From: Gammaproteobacteria bacterium
GTDB lineage: Bacteria; Pseudomonadota; Gammaproteobacteria; Pseudomonadales; Porticoccaceae
NCBI GenBank assembly: GCA_018069465.1
Contig: JAGPUW010000006.1
Span: 62,001-126,000 of the forward strand
DNA: 64,000 nt
Direction of reading: 5' to 3'
Positions 35,131 through 44,735 of the stretch are shown one piece after another. Position numbers and translations under genes: made by a program. The notes under the pieces were generated by a model. It saw nothing but the letters and a program-made list of their open reading frames with translations, did not search any database and was not told where the DNA came from. Each line of letters begins with the position of its first letter. The stretch's first letter is position 1.

Positions 35131-37377
35131 ATGGTTGAACAAACGGCAATGCATAACGCGGCCCCTACCGGCCGGCTGCTGGTGGTTGGTCTCGGGCTGA
35201 TTGGTGGCAGTTTGGCTCTGGCGGCGCGACAGCGACATTTGTTTAGCGAAGTGATTGGCACTTCGCGCAGCCCCGCGACTCTCGATAAGGCCCTTGAGCT
35301 GGGTGTTGTCGACAGGGTTGAGAGTGATCTGCCCGCAGCCCTCAAGGCGATGGGCGCTGGTGATATCGTCGTTGTCGGTGTGCCGACCTTGACGGTGCCC
35401 AATATCGTAGCCCAGTTGCAGGAGCACCTTTCCTCAGCAGTGACCTTTACCGATGTGGCGAGTGTTAAAGGCAGTATTGTCGAGGCCGTGAAAAATATTT
35501 ACGGCGTGGTGCCAGCCCAGTTTGTGCCGGGCCACCCTATTGCGGGTTCGGAGAAAAGCGGTGTCTCAGCCTCCTTGCCTGATCTTTACGATGATCATCG
35601 GGTCATTCTTACCCCGCTGCCTGAAACGGGTGAAGCACACACGGCGCGTGTTGCCACCATGTGGCGCGGGGTTGGTGCCACGGTCAGTGAAATGCCGGTT
35701 GATGAGCACGATGAGGTGTTGGCGGCGACCAGCCACTTGCCCCATATCCTGGCCTACTCACTGGTCGATACCCTGGCGGGCATGGAAGAAAATCGCGAAA
35801 TATTTCGTTACGCGGCGGGTGGCTTTAGGGATTTTACGCGCATAGCGGCCAGTGATCCCATCATGTGGCACGACATTACGCTGGCCAATAGTGACGCTAT
35901 TGTCGAGGTGCTGGATAACGTTACAGAGCATCTGCAAAGTTTGCGCACAGCCATTCTCTCCGGTGATAGCGAACACCTGCTCGGTGTTTTTACCCGGGCT
36001 AAAGAAGCGCGTCACCATTTTCAAATCATGCTCGATAACAAGGCGTATCTGCAAACTATGGGCTCCACAGAAATTCAATACCGCGTAGAGGCGGGTGGCG
36101 TACTACGGGGGCAGGCCCGAGTACCTGGCGATAAATCAATTTCTCACCGTTCTATTATGCTCGGCTCCCTGGCTGAAGGTGTGACAGAGGTGTCTGGCTT
36201 TCTCGAGGGCGAAGATAGTCTGGCGACCCTGCAGGCCTTTCGCGATATGGGGGTGGTGATTGAAGGGCCGGATAATGGCCGGGTTGTTGTGCACGGTGTC
36301 GGGCTACAGGGTTTGCAAGCGCCAGCGGGGCCGCTGTATCTGGGTAACTCTGGAACCTCCATGCGTTTGCTGGTGGGCATTTTGGCCGGCCAGACTTTTG
36401 ATAGTGTGCTAACGGGCGATGAGTCTCTCTCTACTCGCCCGATGAAACGTGTCGCCGATCCACTGGCGCTGATGGGCGCAGAGATTGAAACGGGTGAGGG
36501 TGGTACGCCACCGCTGCGTATTCGCGGCAATCGCCCCTTGCAGGGTATTACTTACACCCTGCCGATGGCCAGTGCTCAGGTTAAATCCTGTGTCTTGCTG
36601 GCAGGTCTTTATGCCGATGGTGAAACGCGTGTTACTGAGCCCGCGCCGACCCGTGACCACACGGAGCGTATGCTGAGAGGTTTTGGCTATGGGGTGAAAA
36701 CCGATGGCCCGCTGGTAACGCTGAATAGCGGTGGTGTTTTACAAGGTGGCTCTATTGATGTGCCTTCAGATATATCATCTAGCGCCTTTTTTATGGTTGC
36801 CGCTTCGATAGCCGAGGGCTCGGATATTACTTTGAGCCACGTGGGCATTAACCCAACAAGGGTCGGCGTGATCAACATACTGCGCTTGATGGGCGCAGAT
36901 ATTACCCTGCTCAACGAGCGTCTGGCCGGTGGCGAGCCGGTTGCCGATATTCGCGTGCGCTCTGCTGCCTTAAAAGGCATTGCCATTCCCGAAGATCAGG
37001 TGCCCCTGGCGATTGATGAGTTTCCCGCCATCTTTATTGCGGCGGCCTGCGCCGAAGGCAGGACCGTATTGACCGGCGCCGAAGAGCTGCGGGTTAAAGA
37101 GAGTGATCGCATACAGGCCATGGCCGACGGCCTGACAATACTGGGTATCTCCGCCGAACCGACCGCCGATGGCATTGTTATCGAGGGTGGCCAGTTAGAG
37201 TCTGGTGAAGTCGATAGCTTGGGCGATCACCGCATCGCCATGTCATTCGCCATTGCGGGCCTGAAAGCCCGTGGGGCAATATCAATTCGCCACTGCAGCA
37301 ATGTGGCGACATCTTTCCCTGGCTTTGTCGAGCTATCAAACTCGCTGGGCCTAAGGGTGTCTGAGGAAAGTCAATGA
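35131..37377 (+). CDS. Fused prephenate dehydrogenase / EPSP synthase (TyrA-AroA)
   Basis: 748 residues. TyrA occupies about 14-295 ([42 protein letters not shown]). AroA occupies about 310-745 ([62 protein letters not shown]). The same fusion is known in Pseudomonas, where hisC lies between pheA and this gene; here only 128 bases without a gene separate them. It links the tyrosine branch to the shikimate trunk in one chain. Start ATG 35131 has no strong ribosome site; an in-frame ATG at 35149 is possible. Its stop overlaps cmk (ATGA). Confidence 0.95.
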   Translation: MVEQTAMHNAAPTGRLLVVGLGLIGGSLALAARQRHLFSEVIGTSRSPATLDKALELGVVDRVESDLPAALKAMGAGDIVVVGVPTLTVPNIVAQLQEHLSSAVTFTDVASVKGSIVEAVKNIYGVVPAQFVPGHPIAGSEKSGVSASLPDLYDDHRVILTPLPETGEAHTARVATMWRGVGATVSEMPVDEHDEVLAATSHLPHILAYSLVDTLAGMEENREIFRYAAGGFRDFTRIAASDPIMWHDITLANSDAIVEVLDNVTEHLQSLRTAILSGDSEHLLGVFTRAKEARHHFQIMLDNKAYLQTMGSTEIQYRVEAGGVLRGQARVPGDKSISHRSIMLGSLAEGVTEVSGFLEGEDSLATLQAFRDMGVVIEGPDNGRVVVHGVGLQGLQAPAGPLYLGNSGTSMRLLVGILAGQTFDSVLTGDESLSTRPMKRVADPLALMGAEIETGEGGTPPLRIRGNRPLQGITYTLPMASAQVKSCVLLAGLYADGETRVTEPAPTRDHTERMLRGFGYGVKTDGPLVTLNSGGVLQGGSIDVPSDISSSAFFMVAASIAEGSDITLSHVGINPTRVGVINILRLMGADITLLNERLAGGEPVADIRVRSAALKGIAIPEDQVPLAIDEFPAIFIAAACAEGRTVLTGAEELRVKESDRIQAMADGLTILGISAEPTADGIVIEGGQLESGEVDSLGDHRIAMSFAIAGLKARGAISIRHCSNVATSFPGFVELSNSLGLRVSEESQ

Positions 37378-38063
37378 ATAGTACGAATATCCCTGTTATT
37401 ACTATCGACGGGCCAAGTGGTTCGGGTAAGGGCACGATTAGCCAGTTGCTGGCTAGCAAGCTGGGCTATCACTACCTTGATAGTGGTGCTCTCTATCGAT
37501 TGGTGGCAATGGCAGCCAGGCGCCACGGTGTTGCCCTGGATAATATTGAGGCCCTGGCCGTATTAGCGGCGCATATGGATGTCGCTTTTGAAATGGATGA
37601 AGAGGGTGGGCCACCCAAGGTGGTGCTGGAAACAGAAGATGTTTCCGACTTGATTCGCAGTGAAGAGGTCGGTGCCCAGGCCTCGATGGTGGCTGCATTT
37701 CCAGAGGTGCGCAGTGCTCTGTTGCAGCGCCAGAAAGCTTTTGCCCGCGCGCCGGGCCTGGTGGCCGATGGGCGCGATATGGGCACCGTGATTTTCCCCG
37801 CTGCCGAGGTCAAGGTTTTCCTTACTGCGAGCGCTGAAGAGCGGGCTGAAAGGCGTCATAAGCAGTTGATTGATAAAGGGGAAAGTGGTAGTCTCCGCGA
37901 CCTTGTCGAGAAGGTTGAGAGCCGCGATGAGCGCGATAGAACCCGCGCCGTAGCACCGCTCTTACCAGCGCAAGATGCGGTTACCGTTGACAGCACTGCG
38001 CTGAGCATTGCCGAGGTACTCGATGCTGTCTTGAAGGTCGTCGCTCAACGACTGAAAATGTGA
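37374..38063 (+). CDS. cmk: Cytidylate kinase
   Basis: 229 residues. The P-loop [18 protein letters not shown] and [10 protein letters not shown] are the family motifs. It phosphorylates CMP and dCMP. The start overlaps the TyrA-AroA stop by 4 bases, and rpsA follows after a 183-base leader, the order seen widely in gammaproteobacteria. Confidence 0.96.
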   Translation: MNSTNIPVITIDGPSGSGKGTISQLLASKLGYHYLDSGALYRLVAMAARRHGVALDNIEALAVLAAHMDVAFEMDEEGGPPKVVLETEDVSDLIRSEEVGAQASMVAAFPEVRSALLQRQKAFARAPGLVADGRDMGTVIFPAAEVKVFLTASAEERAERRHKQLIDKGESGSLRDLVEKVESRDERDRTRAVAPLLPAQDAVTVDSTALSIAEVLDAVLKVVAQRLKM

Positions 38064-38246
38064 GCTAAAATTTAACAGGAGTCACAGGTGTTCATGCCAG
38101 TATTGCACCCGTTGATTCCTTAATTTGAATGACCCGAGAGTCTGGCGACTCGGTTATGGGCAAGAGTTACAAGCATTCGTTACGAGCACTGACTTCGAAC
38201 ATTGCTTTTGTAATTTAACACCCTGTTTAAAAGAGGTATTTCCCGA
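38064..38246 (+). promoter_or_regulatory. rpsA leader region
   Basis: 183 bases between cmk and rpsA with a small hairpin GAGTC-TGGC-GACTC near 38136-38149 and an A/T-rich stretch before the start. In E. coli the rpsA leader is structured and is the target of S1 autoregulation. A similar role is likely here but rests only on length and position. Confidence 0.4.
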
Positions 38247-39932
38247 ATGAGCGAAAGCTTTGCAGAACTTTTTGAAGAAAGTTTACAAACAGTTGAAATG
38301 GCACCAGGTTCCATCGTAACCGGTGTTATTATCGATATTGATAAGGACTGGGTCACCGTCCACGCCGGATTAAAATCTGAAGGCGTTATCGCCACAGAAG
38401 AATTTTTCGATGACAACGGCGAACTGTCAGTAGTGATTGGCGACGAAGTACAGGTCTCGCTGGAGACGGTAGAAGATGGCTTTGGTGCCACTAAACTGTC
38501 TCGCGAAAAAGCCCGACGCGCCGAATCGTGGATTGCACTTGAAGCGGCACAGACTGCTGACGAAGTGGTTATTGGTGTTATCAATGGCAAGGTTAAGGGC
38601 GGCTTTACTGTTGACCTCAACGGCCTGCGCGCCTTCCTGCCGGGCTCACTGGTTGATGTTCGCCCCATGCGCGAAACTTCACACCTCGAAGATAAGCCTC
38701 TAGAATTTAAAGTTATCAAGCTCGACCAGAAGCGCAACAACGTTGTGGTTTCACGTCGTGCGGTGATGGAAGCCATCAACTCTTCCGAGCGCGAAGAGCT
38801 GCTCAACAACCTCGAAGAGGGCGTGACTCTCAAAGGTGTGGTTAAAAACCTCACCGACTACGGCGCCTTTGTTGACCTCGGCGGTATCGATGGTCTACTG
38901 CACATCACCGATATGTCCTGGAAGCGCATCAAGCATCCTTCTGAAGTGGTCAATGTTGGCGACGATATCGACGTTAAGGTGCTGAAGTTTGATCGTGAGC
39001 GCAACCGCGTCTCTCTCGGCATGAAGCAAATGGGTGAAGATCCCTGGAGCGATATCAAAGGCCGCTACCCAGAGAAAGTGAAGGTCAAGGCGACCGTTAC
39101 TAACCTTACTGACTACGGTTGTTTTGCCGAGCTGGAAGATGGCGTTGAAGGTTTGGTGCACGTCTCTGAAATGGACTGGACTAACAAAAATGTTCACCCC
39201 TCTAAAGTGGTACAGGTAGGTGAAGAAATTGAAGTCATGGTGCTCGATATTGATGAAGAGCGTCGTCGTATTTCTCTGGGTATGAAGCAGTGCTTCACCA
39301 ACCCCTGGGACGACTTCGGTGGTCAGCACGCCAAGGGTGATAAAATTTCCGGTACTATTAAGTCCATTACTGACTTCGGTATCTTTATCGGCCTCGACGG
39401 CGGCATCGACGGACTGGTTCATCTTTCCGATATTTCCTGGAATGAAACCGGTGAAGACGTCGTTAGAAATTACAAGAAAGGCGATGAGCTTGAGACGGTC
39501 ATTCTGGCCATTGACTCCGAGCGCGAGCGCATCTCTCTCGGTATCAAGCAGCTTGCCGATGACCCCTTCTCCAACTTCATTGCCGAGAATGAAAAAGGCG
39601 GCTTGATCAAAGGTGTGGTTAAAGAAGTTGATGTGAAATTTGCGACCATTACTTTGGGTGAAGATATTGAAGGCCTGTTGAAGGCCTCTGAGGTCTCGCA
39701 GGATAAAGTTGAAGATGTTCGCTCTGTACTGAAAGTGGGCGATGAAATCGAAGCGCGCGTTATTGGTACCGACCGAAAGAATCGTGTCATCAACTTATCG
39801 ATCAAAGCGAAAGATATGGCCGAAGAAAAGGCAGCAATTAAGGATCACAAGAAGCAAGAGACTGATAATACGGCTACACCAACTACCATTGGTGATCTTA
39901 TCAAGGCGCAGATGGAGAGCAACGACAGATAA
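38247..39932 (+). CDS. rpsA: 30S ribosomal protein S1
   Basis: 561 residues (E. coli 557) with six S1 OB-fold repeats, recognisable by recurring [43 protein letters not shown] and [20 protein letters not shown]-type cores. It brings mRNA to the ribosome and melts structured leaders. ihfB follows after 38 bases, the usual order. Confidence 0.98.
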   Translation: MSESFAELFEESLQTVEMAPGSIVTGVIIDIDKDWVTVHAGLKSEGVIATEEFFDDNGELSVVIGDEVQVSLETVEDGFGATKLSREKARRAESWIALEAAQTADEVVIGVINGKVKGGFTVDLNGLRAFLPGSLVDVRPMRETSHLEDKPLEFKVIKLDQKRNNVVVSRRAVMEAINSSEREELLNNLEEGVTLKGVVKNLTDYGAFVDLGGIDGLLHITDMSWKRIKHPSEVVNVGDDIDVKVLKFDRERNRVSLGMKQMGEDPWSDIKGRYPEKVKVKATVTNLTDYGCFAELEDGVEGLVHVSEMDWTNKNVHPSKVVQVGEEIEVMVLDIDEERRRISLGMKQCFTNPWDDFGGQHAKGDKISGTIKSITDFGIFIGLDGGIDGLVHLSDISWNETGEDVVRNYKKGDELETVILAIDSERERISLGIKQLADDPFSNFIAENEKGGLIKGVVKEVDVKFATITLGEDIEGLLKASEVSQDKVEDVRSVLKVGDEIEARVIGTDRKNRVINLSIKAKDMAEEKAAIKDHKKQETDNTATPTTIGDLIKAQMESNDR

Positions 39933-39970
39933 TTGTCGGCTGACAACAGGGCGATATTGGTAAGAAAAAA

Positions 39971-40261
39971 ATGACCAAATCTGAATTGATTGATAAAATC
40001 TCACAATTCCAGGATCAGCTGCCGCCAAAAGATGTTGAATTGGCTGTTAAGATGATTTTGGAAGAAATGACACAAGCGCTGGTCAATAACCAGCGTATCG
40101 AGATAAGAGGGTTTGGCAGCTTTTGTTTACACTATCGTAATCCGCGCGTTGGACGGAACCCGAAAACGGGAGAAACCGTTGAATTGCCCGGTAAATATGT
40201 GCCCTATTTTAAGCCAGGTAAAGAACTGCGGGAGCGCGTTAACGCTGGTATTGGCAAGTAA
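39971..40261 (+). CDS. ihfB: Integration host factor subunit beta
   Basis: 96 residues. The HU/IHF signature [24 protein letters not shown] contains the beta-arm proline region. It bends DNA as a heterodimer with IhfA and is a usual helper at sigma-54 promoters. A strong terminator follows immediately. Confidence 0.97.
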   Translation: MTKSELIDKISQFQDQLPPKDVELAVKMILEEMTQALVNNQRIEIRGFGSFCLHYRNPRVGRNPKTGETVELPGKYVPYFKPGKELRERVNAGIGK

Positions 40262-40285
40262 CTTCAGCCCGCAGGTGGTTTAATT

Positions 40286-40320
40286 AAAAACGGTAAAGCG
40301 TGAGCTTTGCCGTTTTTTTT
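40286..40320 (+). terminator. Intrinsic terminator between ihfB and lapA
   Basis: ACGGTAAAGC pairs with GCTTTGCCGT (one G-T pair) over a GTGA loop, preceded by A and followed by eight T ending at 40320. The lapA ribosome site GGAG begins two bases later, so lapA must be reached by read-through or by a promoter inside ihfB. Confidence 0.88.
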
Positions 40321-40331
40321 CGGAGATGGAA

Positions 40332-40631
40332 ATGACAAAAGTAAAACGATGGATTGGACTGTTATTGCTACTGGTTTGCGTATTGTTGGGCATCTGGATT
40401 GTGCAGGATAACCCCCTGGAAGTGCCTGTAACCTTGCTCGGCTTTTCTTTATTGCAGCTACCCCTTGGCATCTGGCTACTGGCCGCCTTCCTGGCTGGCA
40501 GTGTGCTCAGCTATGTGGCCAGTTTGCCGGGCTCTCTCGGGCAAAGATCCCAGGCCAGACGCCTACAACGCCAGCTTGGTCTTGCTGAGGCCGAGGTAAA
40601 GAAGTTGCAATCCGCGTCCTCTAACGATTAA
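40332..40631 (+). CDS. lapA: LapA-domain membrane protein (DUF1049)
   Basis: 99 residues from ATG 40332, 6 bases after GGAG; an ATG at 40326 lies too close. Two TM helices (about 7-26 and 44-67), then a basic amphipathic tail QARRLQRQLGLAEAEVKK. LapA of E. coli works with LapB in regulating LpxC turnover and LPS synthesis. In E. coli lapB lies between lapA and pyrF; here pyrF follows directly, so lapB must be elsewhere or missing. Confidence 0.88.
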   Translation: MTKVKRWIGLLLLLVCVLLGIWIVQDNPLEVPVTLLGFSLLQLPLGIWLLAAFLAGSVLSYVASLPGSLGQRSQARRLQRQLGLAEAEVKKLQSASSND

Positions 40632-40656
40632 TACTCGCTGCTAAAAGAAGTTGAAA

Positions 40657-41382
40657 ATGCCTGTTGCTGCCATTGATAAGCGTATTATTGTCGCTTTAGA
40701 TTATCCCGATAAATCCTCAGTCCTCGCTTTTGCCGATAGTGTGAGTCCCGACCTTTGCCGTCTAAAAGTGGGTAAGGAAGTGTTCACCCATTCCGGCCCC
40801 GAGCTGGTCACGGCTCTGATTGATCGGGGTTTCGATGTTTTTCTTGATCTTAAATTTCACGATATTCCCACGACTGTTGCCAAGGCCGTCAGTGCCGCTC
40901 TGGATCTCGGGGTGTGGATGCTCAATGTCCATGCGTTGGGTGGCTCAAAAATGATGACGGCAGCGCGCGAAGCACTAGAACGCCAGGGCAGTGACGCCCG
41001 GCTTATAGCGGTGACGGTACTGACAAGCATGCAGGACAGTGATCTTGCTGAACTGGGTTTGAATATGCCGGCTGCACAACTAGCCGCGCATTTAGCGGGG
41101 CTCGCCAAACAATGTGGGCTGCATGGAGTGGTGTGTTCGGCGCAGGAGGCGAGCGCCATCGCAAGCCAATGCGGCGAGGCTTTTTTGCGGGTCACGCCAG
41201 GCATCCGGCCTGCGAACCTGTCCTCGGGTGATGATCAGCGGCGCACCATGAATCCTCGGCAGGCTGTCGATGGGGGCAGTAGCTATCTAGTTATCGGGCG
41301 GCCTGTGACGCAGTCGAATGACCCGGTGGCAACCCTGCTTGCGATCAAAAAGGAAATTGGCGAAGATGGGGGCGAGGGATAG
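40657..41382 (+). CDS. pyrF: Orotidine 5'-phosphate decarboxylase
   Basis: 241 residues from ATG 40657 (AGAAG about 8 bases upstream; TTG 40651 rejected). [10 protein letters not shown], the catalytic [15 protein letters not shown] and [11 protein letters not shown] are intact. It makes UMP from OMP. It starts 25 bases after lapA and is probably co-transcribed. Confidence 0.97.
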   Translation: MPVAAIDKRIIVALDYPDKSSVLAFADSVSPDLCRLKVGKEVFTHSGPELVTALIDRGFDVFLDLKFHDIPTTVAKAVSAALDLGVWMLNVHALGGSKMMTAAREALERQGSDARLIAVTVLTSMQDSDLAELGLNMPAAQLAAHLAGLAKQCGLHGVVCSAQEASAIASQCGEAFLRVTPGIRPANLSSGDDQRRTMNPRQAVDGGSSYLVIGRPVTQSNDPVATLLAIKKEIGEDGGEG

Positions 41383-41434
41383 ACCCTCATTTCACTAATC
41401 TACATGGAGCACCTTAGGGTGCAGGGAGTAGGAT

Positions 41435-41740
41435 ATGAAAATGCTAAGGATGATGTTGGCTTGTGTTTGTGCTGTTGTTTTATTGAGTTTCGGCACTGGG
41501 CCAGTTTTTGCAGAAGTGGATAAGCCGGTAGAGAAAGCGGTAGTGAGCACGGTCAATATTAACAAGGCAGACGCCAAAGAACTGGCGTCGGTTTTGATCA
41601 ATATTGGTGAAAGTAAAGCGCAAGCTATCGTTAAGTACCGGGAGGAACATGGGTCCTTTACCAGCAAGGCTCAACTGAAAGAAATAAAAGGTATTGGCAG
41701 TACGACCTTGAAGAAAAATGAGGCATTGATTACCCTGTAA
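41435..41740 (+). CDS. ComEA-like helix-hairpin-helix protein, exported
   Basis: 101 residues with a signal peptide to about residue 27 (VLLSFGTGPVFAE), then a DNA-binding helix-hairpin-helix pair (VNINKADAKELASVLINIGESKAQAIVKYR and IKGIGSTTLKKN, given in parts). Such periplasmic proteins bind incoming DNA during natural transformation. Gammaproteobacteria often carry one near pyrF. A small hairpin GCACC-TTAG-GGTGC lies 12 bases before its ribosome site GGGAGTAGGAT. The function in competence is inferred from the family. Confidence 0.88.
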   Translation: MKMLRMMLACVCAVVLLSFGTGPVFAEVDKPVEKAVVSTVNINKADAKELASVLINIGESKAQAIVKYREEHGSFTSKAQLKEIKGIGSTTLKKNEALITL

Positions 41741-41757
41741 TCACTTAAGGTCACAAG

Positions 41758-41795
41758 CAAAATGGCTGCGTAATACGTGGCCATTTTGTTTTTTT
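41758..41795 (+). terminator. Intrinsic terminator after the ComEA-like gene
   Basis: CAAAATGGC (41758-41766) pairs with GCCATTTTG (41780-41788), with an inner CGT/ACG extension, followed by seven T. It marks the end of the housekeeping block before the surface-polymer genes. Confidence 0.88.
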
Positions 41796-41827
41796 ACATG
41801 CCAATAAATAGGATATAGCGGGTCTAG

Positions 41828-43186
41828 ATGGATAATGAAGGCAGCAACAGGGTAACGGGTTTTAATGTTTTCCCTATTTTTGTTGATATTGCACTTATGG
41901 TGCTGACCGGGTATCTGAGCTTTTTCCTGCGCTTTGGCGAGTTTGTCATCCCCTCCTACTACCATTTGCTCATCGTATCCGCCAGTTTAATTGCGGGCTT
42001 CGCCTTTATTTGTGGCAATAAATACCCGCGTACCGGTTCTCCCTATCGCTACATCTTTAACTACTTTTTGTTTCGAGTGCTGCTGGCATTTGGCATTTTC
42101 ATGATGCTGCTGGTTTTCCTGAAAGTCACTGAAAAATACTCGCGGCTGTGGCTCGGATACTGGATGAGCCTTGCGCTGTTTTCGCTGTTTGCTGTGCATG
42201 CGGGTTATTACAAGGTGATAGCCCTGATGCAGGCTAGGGGGAGGATGTTGAGTGAAGTGCTCATTATTTACACCACGACTGAGGGTCGGAATACACTGAC
42301 AAACATGGCCTTATCGGGTTACCACATTTGTCGGGAAGTCGACCTCAGTAATGATCAGTCAGATACCGCTAGTCTGCCAGCTCTTGTCGATAGCTATAAT
42401 GCGTCGGAAGTGTGGATAAGTATGCCCTTCAGCAATTGTTCCAGCATTGATAAGATTACTTATGGGCTGCGCCATAGTCTTGTCAATATTCGCTTTATTC
42501 CTCAGCTCGATGCGGTGAAATTGCTCAAGCATAGAATCAGCTATCTGGGCTCTCAATATGCTATTGACCTCACTTATACTCCGCTCGATGATTTTAATCG
42601 CGGTGTAAAAAGGCTTGAAGACCTGCTTCTGGCCACTATCATTGGCGTCGCCATTATTCCGGTGTGTATTGCTGTTGCCATAGCAATAAAGCTAACCTCC
42701 AAGGGCCCTGTGCTCTTTAAGCAAAAGCGTCACGGTATGGGTGGTGAGAAAATAAAGGTCTACAAATTTCGCAGTATGGAAGTACATAGCGAGGTCCGGG
42801 GTGTGTTAACCCAGGCTGAAGCTGATGACCCGCGCATACCTCCGTTGGGGCATTTTTTGCGCCGCACGAGTCTCGATGAATTGCCGCAGTTTTTTAATGT
42901 AATTCAAGGGCGCATGTCGATTGTCGGCCCCCGGCCCCACGCCTTAGTGCACAACGAATACTACAAAGATCTGGTGCAGTCCTATATGTGGCGGCACAAG
43001 GTGAAGCCGGGCATCACCGGTTGGGCGCAAGTGAATGGCTACCGGGGTCGAACGGATACTCTGGGGAAAATGCGTAAACGCGTGGAGCACGACCTCTGGT
43101 ACATCAACCACTGGAGTCTTTTACTCGACTTAAAAATCATTCTAAAAAGCTGCTATAAAGGGTTTTTCCACCCGAACGCTTACTGA
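41828..43186 (+). CDS. Polyprenyl-phosphate sugar-1-phosphate transferase (WcaJ/EpsB-like)
   Basis: 452 residues. Four or five TM helices fill residues about 15-140, a nucleotide-binding-like middle domain follows, and the C-terminal bacterial sugar transferase domain (about 255-452) shows KQKRHGMGGEKIKVYKFRSM, RRTSLDELPQFFNVIQG, SIVGPRPHA and KPGITGWAQVNGYRG. It loads the first sugar phosphate on undecaprenyl phosphate to start an exopolysaccharide repeat. Exosortase organisms nearly always have such a gene at the head of the polysaccharide locus. No strong ribosome site is visible at ATG 41828. Confidence 0.92.
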   Translation: MDNEGSNRVTGFNVFPIFVDIALMVLTGYLSFFLRFGEFVIPSYYHLLIVSASLIAGFAFICGNKYPRTGSPYRYIFNYFLFRVLLAFGIFMMLLVFLKVTEKYSRLWLGYWMSLALFSLFAVHAGYYKVIALMQARGRMLSEVLIIYTTTEGRNTLTNMALSGYHICREVDLSNDQSDTASLPALVDSYNASEVWISMPFSNCSSIDKITYGLRHSLVNIRFIPQLDAVKLLKHRISYLGSQYAIDLTYTPLDDFNRGVKRLEDLLLATIIGVAIIPVCIAVAIAIKLTSKGPVLFKQKRHGMGGEKIKVYKFRSMEVHSEVRGVLTQAEADDPRIPPLGHFLRRTSLDELPQFFNVIQGRMSIVGPRPHALVHNEYYKDLVQSYMWRHKVKPGITGWAQVNGYRGRTDTLGKMRKRVEHDLWYINHWSLLLDLKIILKSCYKGFFHPNAY

Positions 43187-43242
43187 GGCTATCCCGACCT
43201 GCCGCTGGGGGCCGGGGTGCTTTCCAAAAATAGATAGAGCTT

Positions 43243-43773
43243 ATGCTGAAATCCTTCAGTCGCAGATTTTTTACAGCCAGGCCCGCGACCCTGCCAGTTT
43301 CAGTATTGTTTGTCTGTATGGCCAATTATTGCCGATCCCCGATGGCGGAGGGCCTGCTAAAGCAGCAGCTGCTGGAGCAGGGCCTGTCGCAGCGCATTGG
43401 CGTCGATTCAGCCGGCACGCATGTGGGTAGAGGCGGCCAACGTCCGGATGCCCGAGCCCAGCAAGTGGTTCTTTCTTCAGGGGTGGATATAGGCCGCCTG
43501 CGGTCGCGGCCGATCGCGCTGGAAGATTTCAGACTGTTCGATTACATCCTGGCTATGGACGAGGACAACTTGCAAAGCCTGTCCCAACTATGCCCCGCTG
43601 AGCACCAACACAAGCTGGCAATGATCATGAGTTTTGCCCCGCAAACTGGTGTGACCGAAGTTCCAGATCCCTACTATAGTAGCAAGGAGGGCTTCAGACA
43701 GGTGTATACTTTTCTGCGACAGGCTGTCGTTGGTTTGGTGGCCTCAATCGAAGAAAAGCACGACATGACATAG
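43243..43773 (+). CDS. Low-molecular-weight protein tyrosine phosphatase
   Basis: 176 residues. The active-site loop CMANYCRS (CX5RS) is near residue 25, and the DPYY loop with the general-acid aspartate near residue 142. Enzymes of this type (Wzb, EpsP) dephosphorylate the tyrosine kinase that controls polysaccharide length. The Wzz-like protein at 23-25 kb has no kinase domain, so its partner kinase, if any, is elsewhere. It lies 56 bases after the sugar transferase gene, and the pair is probably one unit. Confidence 0.9.
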   Translation: MLKSFSRRFFTARPATLPVSVLFVCMANYCRSPMAEGLLKQQLLEQGLSQRIGVDSAGTHVGRGGQRPDARAQQVVLSSGVDIGRLRSRPIALEDFRLFDYILAMDEDNLQSLSQLCPAEHQHKLAMIMSFAPQTGVTEVPDPYYSSKEGFRQVYTFLRQAVVGLVASIEEKHDMT

Positions 43774-43902
43774 GGCATTTGCTTGGCGATTTCACTTGTT
43801 ATACGACCTGAATTGACGGTTTCTAGTACAGGCCTCAAGTTGCAAGTGGAGGTATCTTGAGCCGGCCTAGTGGTTTTATCCTATGGACGACGGGAGTCAG
43901 AT

Positions 43903-44643
43903 ATGGATGATGATAAGGCGTCACTCGCCGAAAAATTTCTTCAGTATTTCCAGGTCGAACTGGCGACTAGTGCGGCGGATAAGCAAGCTGTTTATGAAGT
44001 GCGCTACCGGGTTTACTGCGAGGAATTTGAATATGAGCCAGGTGAGAATTTTCCCGATAAAGGGGAATATGACGAATACGATGAATCTTCACTGCACTGC
44101 CTGATTCGACACAAAAGCAGTAATATGACCGCCGGCTGTGTGCGGCTGGTACCCTCGATCGATAGTGAACTTCTGCCCTTTGAAAAATATTGCTCGGAGA
44201 GTGTTGACAGTGCTTTTGTCAAAAGCCTGGAGATTGAACGAAGTGATATGGCAGAAGTATCTCGACTTGCTGTCGATGGGGCATTTCGCCGTCGTCCTGG
44301 TGAGTCTGCAACTCGCTTTGGTGAGGTGAATACCATGGACTGCTCTGCGGCGGAAAAGCGGACATTCTCGCTTATTGCCATAGCTGGCTTCCTGGCTTGT
44401 GCTGCTCTGGCTGAGCTATCCGGACGAACGGATGTATTTGCGATGATGGAACCTTTTTTGCCCCGCCTGGTGAAACGATCTGGAATAGCCTGGCAACAAG
44501 CGGGTAAAACCATTGAATACCACGGTGAAAGGGCGCTTTATTACATAAAGACGCAATCCGCTGTTGAAAATATGGTTCCCGAGCTACGCGAACTCTACGA
44601 AGCTATCCATCATCAAATTGCTAAGTCCTATCGTGATAGATAG
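43903..44643 (+). CDS. PEP-CTERM/exosortase-associated acyltransferase
   Basis: 246 residues from ATG 43903 (GGGAG 6 bases upstream; GTG 43870 rejected). The N-terminus LATSAADKQAVYEVRYRVYCEEFEYEP is the signature of the GNAT/autoinducer-synthase-like family found with exosortases (TIGR03694 type); ERSDMAEVSRLAVDGAFRRR is the acyl-carrier binding region. The relatives resemble acyl-homoserine-lactone and N-acyl-amino-acid synthases. The product of this family is not known to me. It stands between a tyrosine phosphatase and an E1-like/nitroreductase fusion gene. Confidence 0.88.
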   Translation: MDDDKASLAEKFLQYFQVELATSAADKQAVYEVRYRVYCEEFEYEPGENFPDKGEYDEYDESSLHCLIRHKSSNMTAGCVRLVPSIDSELLPFEKYCSESVDSAFVKSLEIERSDMAEVSRLAVDGAFRRRPGESATRFGEVNTMDCSAAEKRTFSLIAIAGFLACAALAELSGRTDVFAMMEPFLPRLVKRSGIAWQQAGKTIEYHGERALYYIKTQSAVENMVPELRELYEAIHHQIAKSYRDR

Positions 44644-44735
44644 CTGAACCGCAGCTATAAATTCGTTAATCTCGGCTTATGATAATAAATGTTCCAGGGA
44701 ATTAAAGTCTTAAGGACGCTTAGGAGGAAATAACA

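Noticed and set aside
43206-43221. G-rich sequence with GG-N10-GC spacing before the phosphatase gene
   Set aside because: The spacing fits sigma-54 but TGGGGGC and GTGCT match the consensus poorly, and a run of G makes the spacing match easy by chance. No 21-bp element is upstream.
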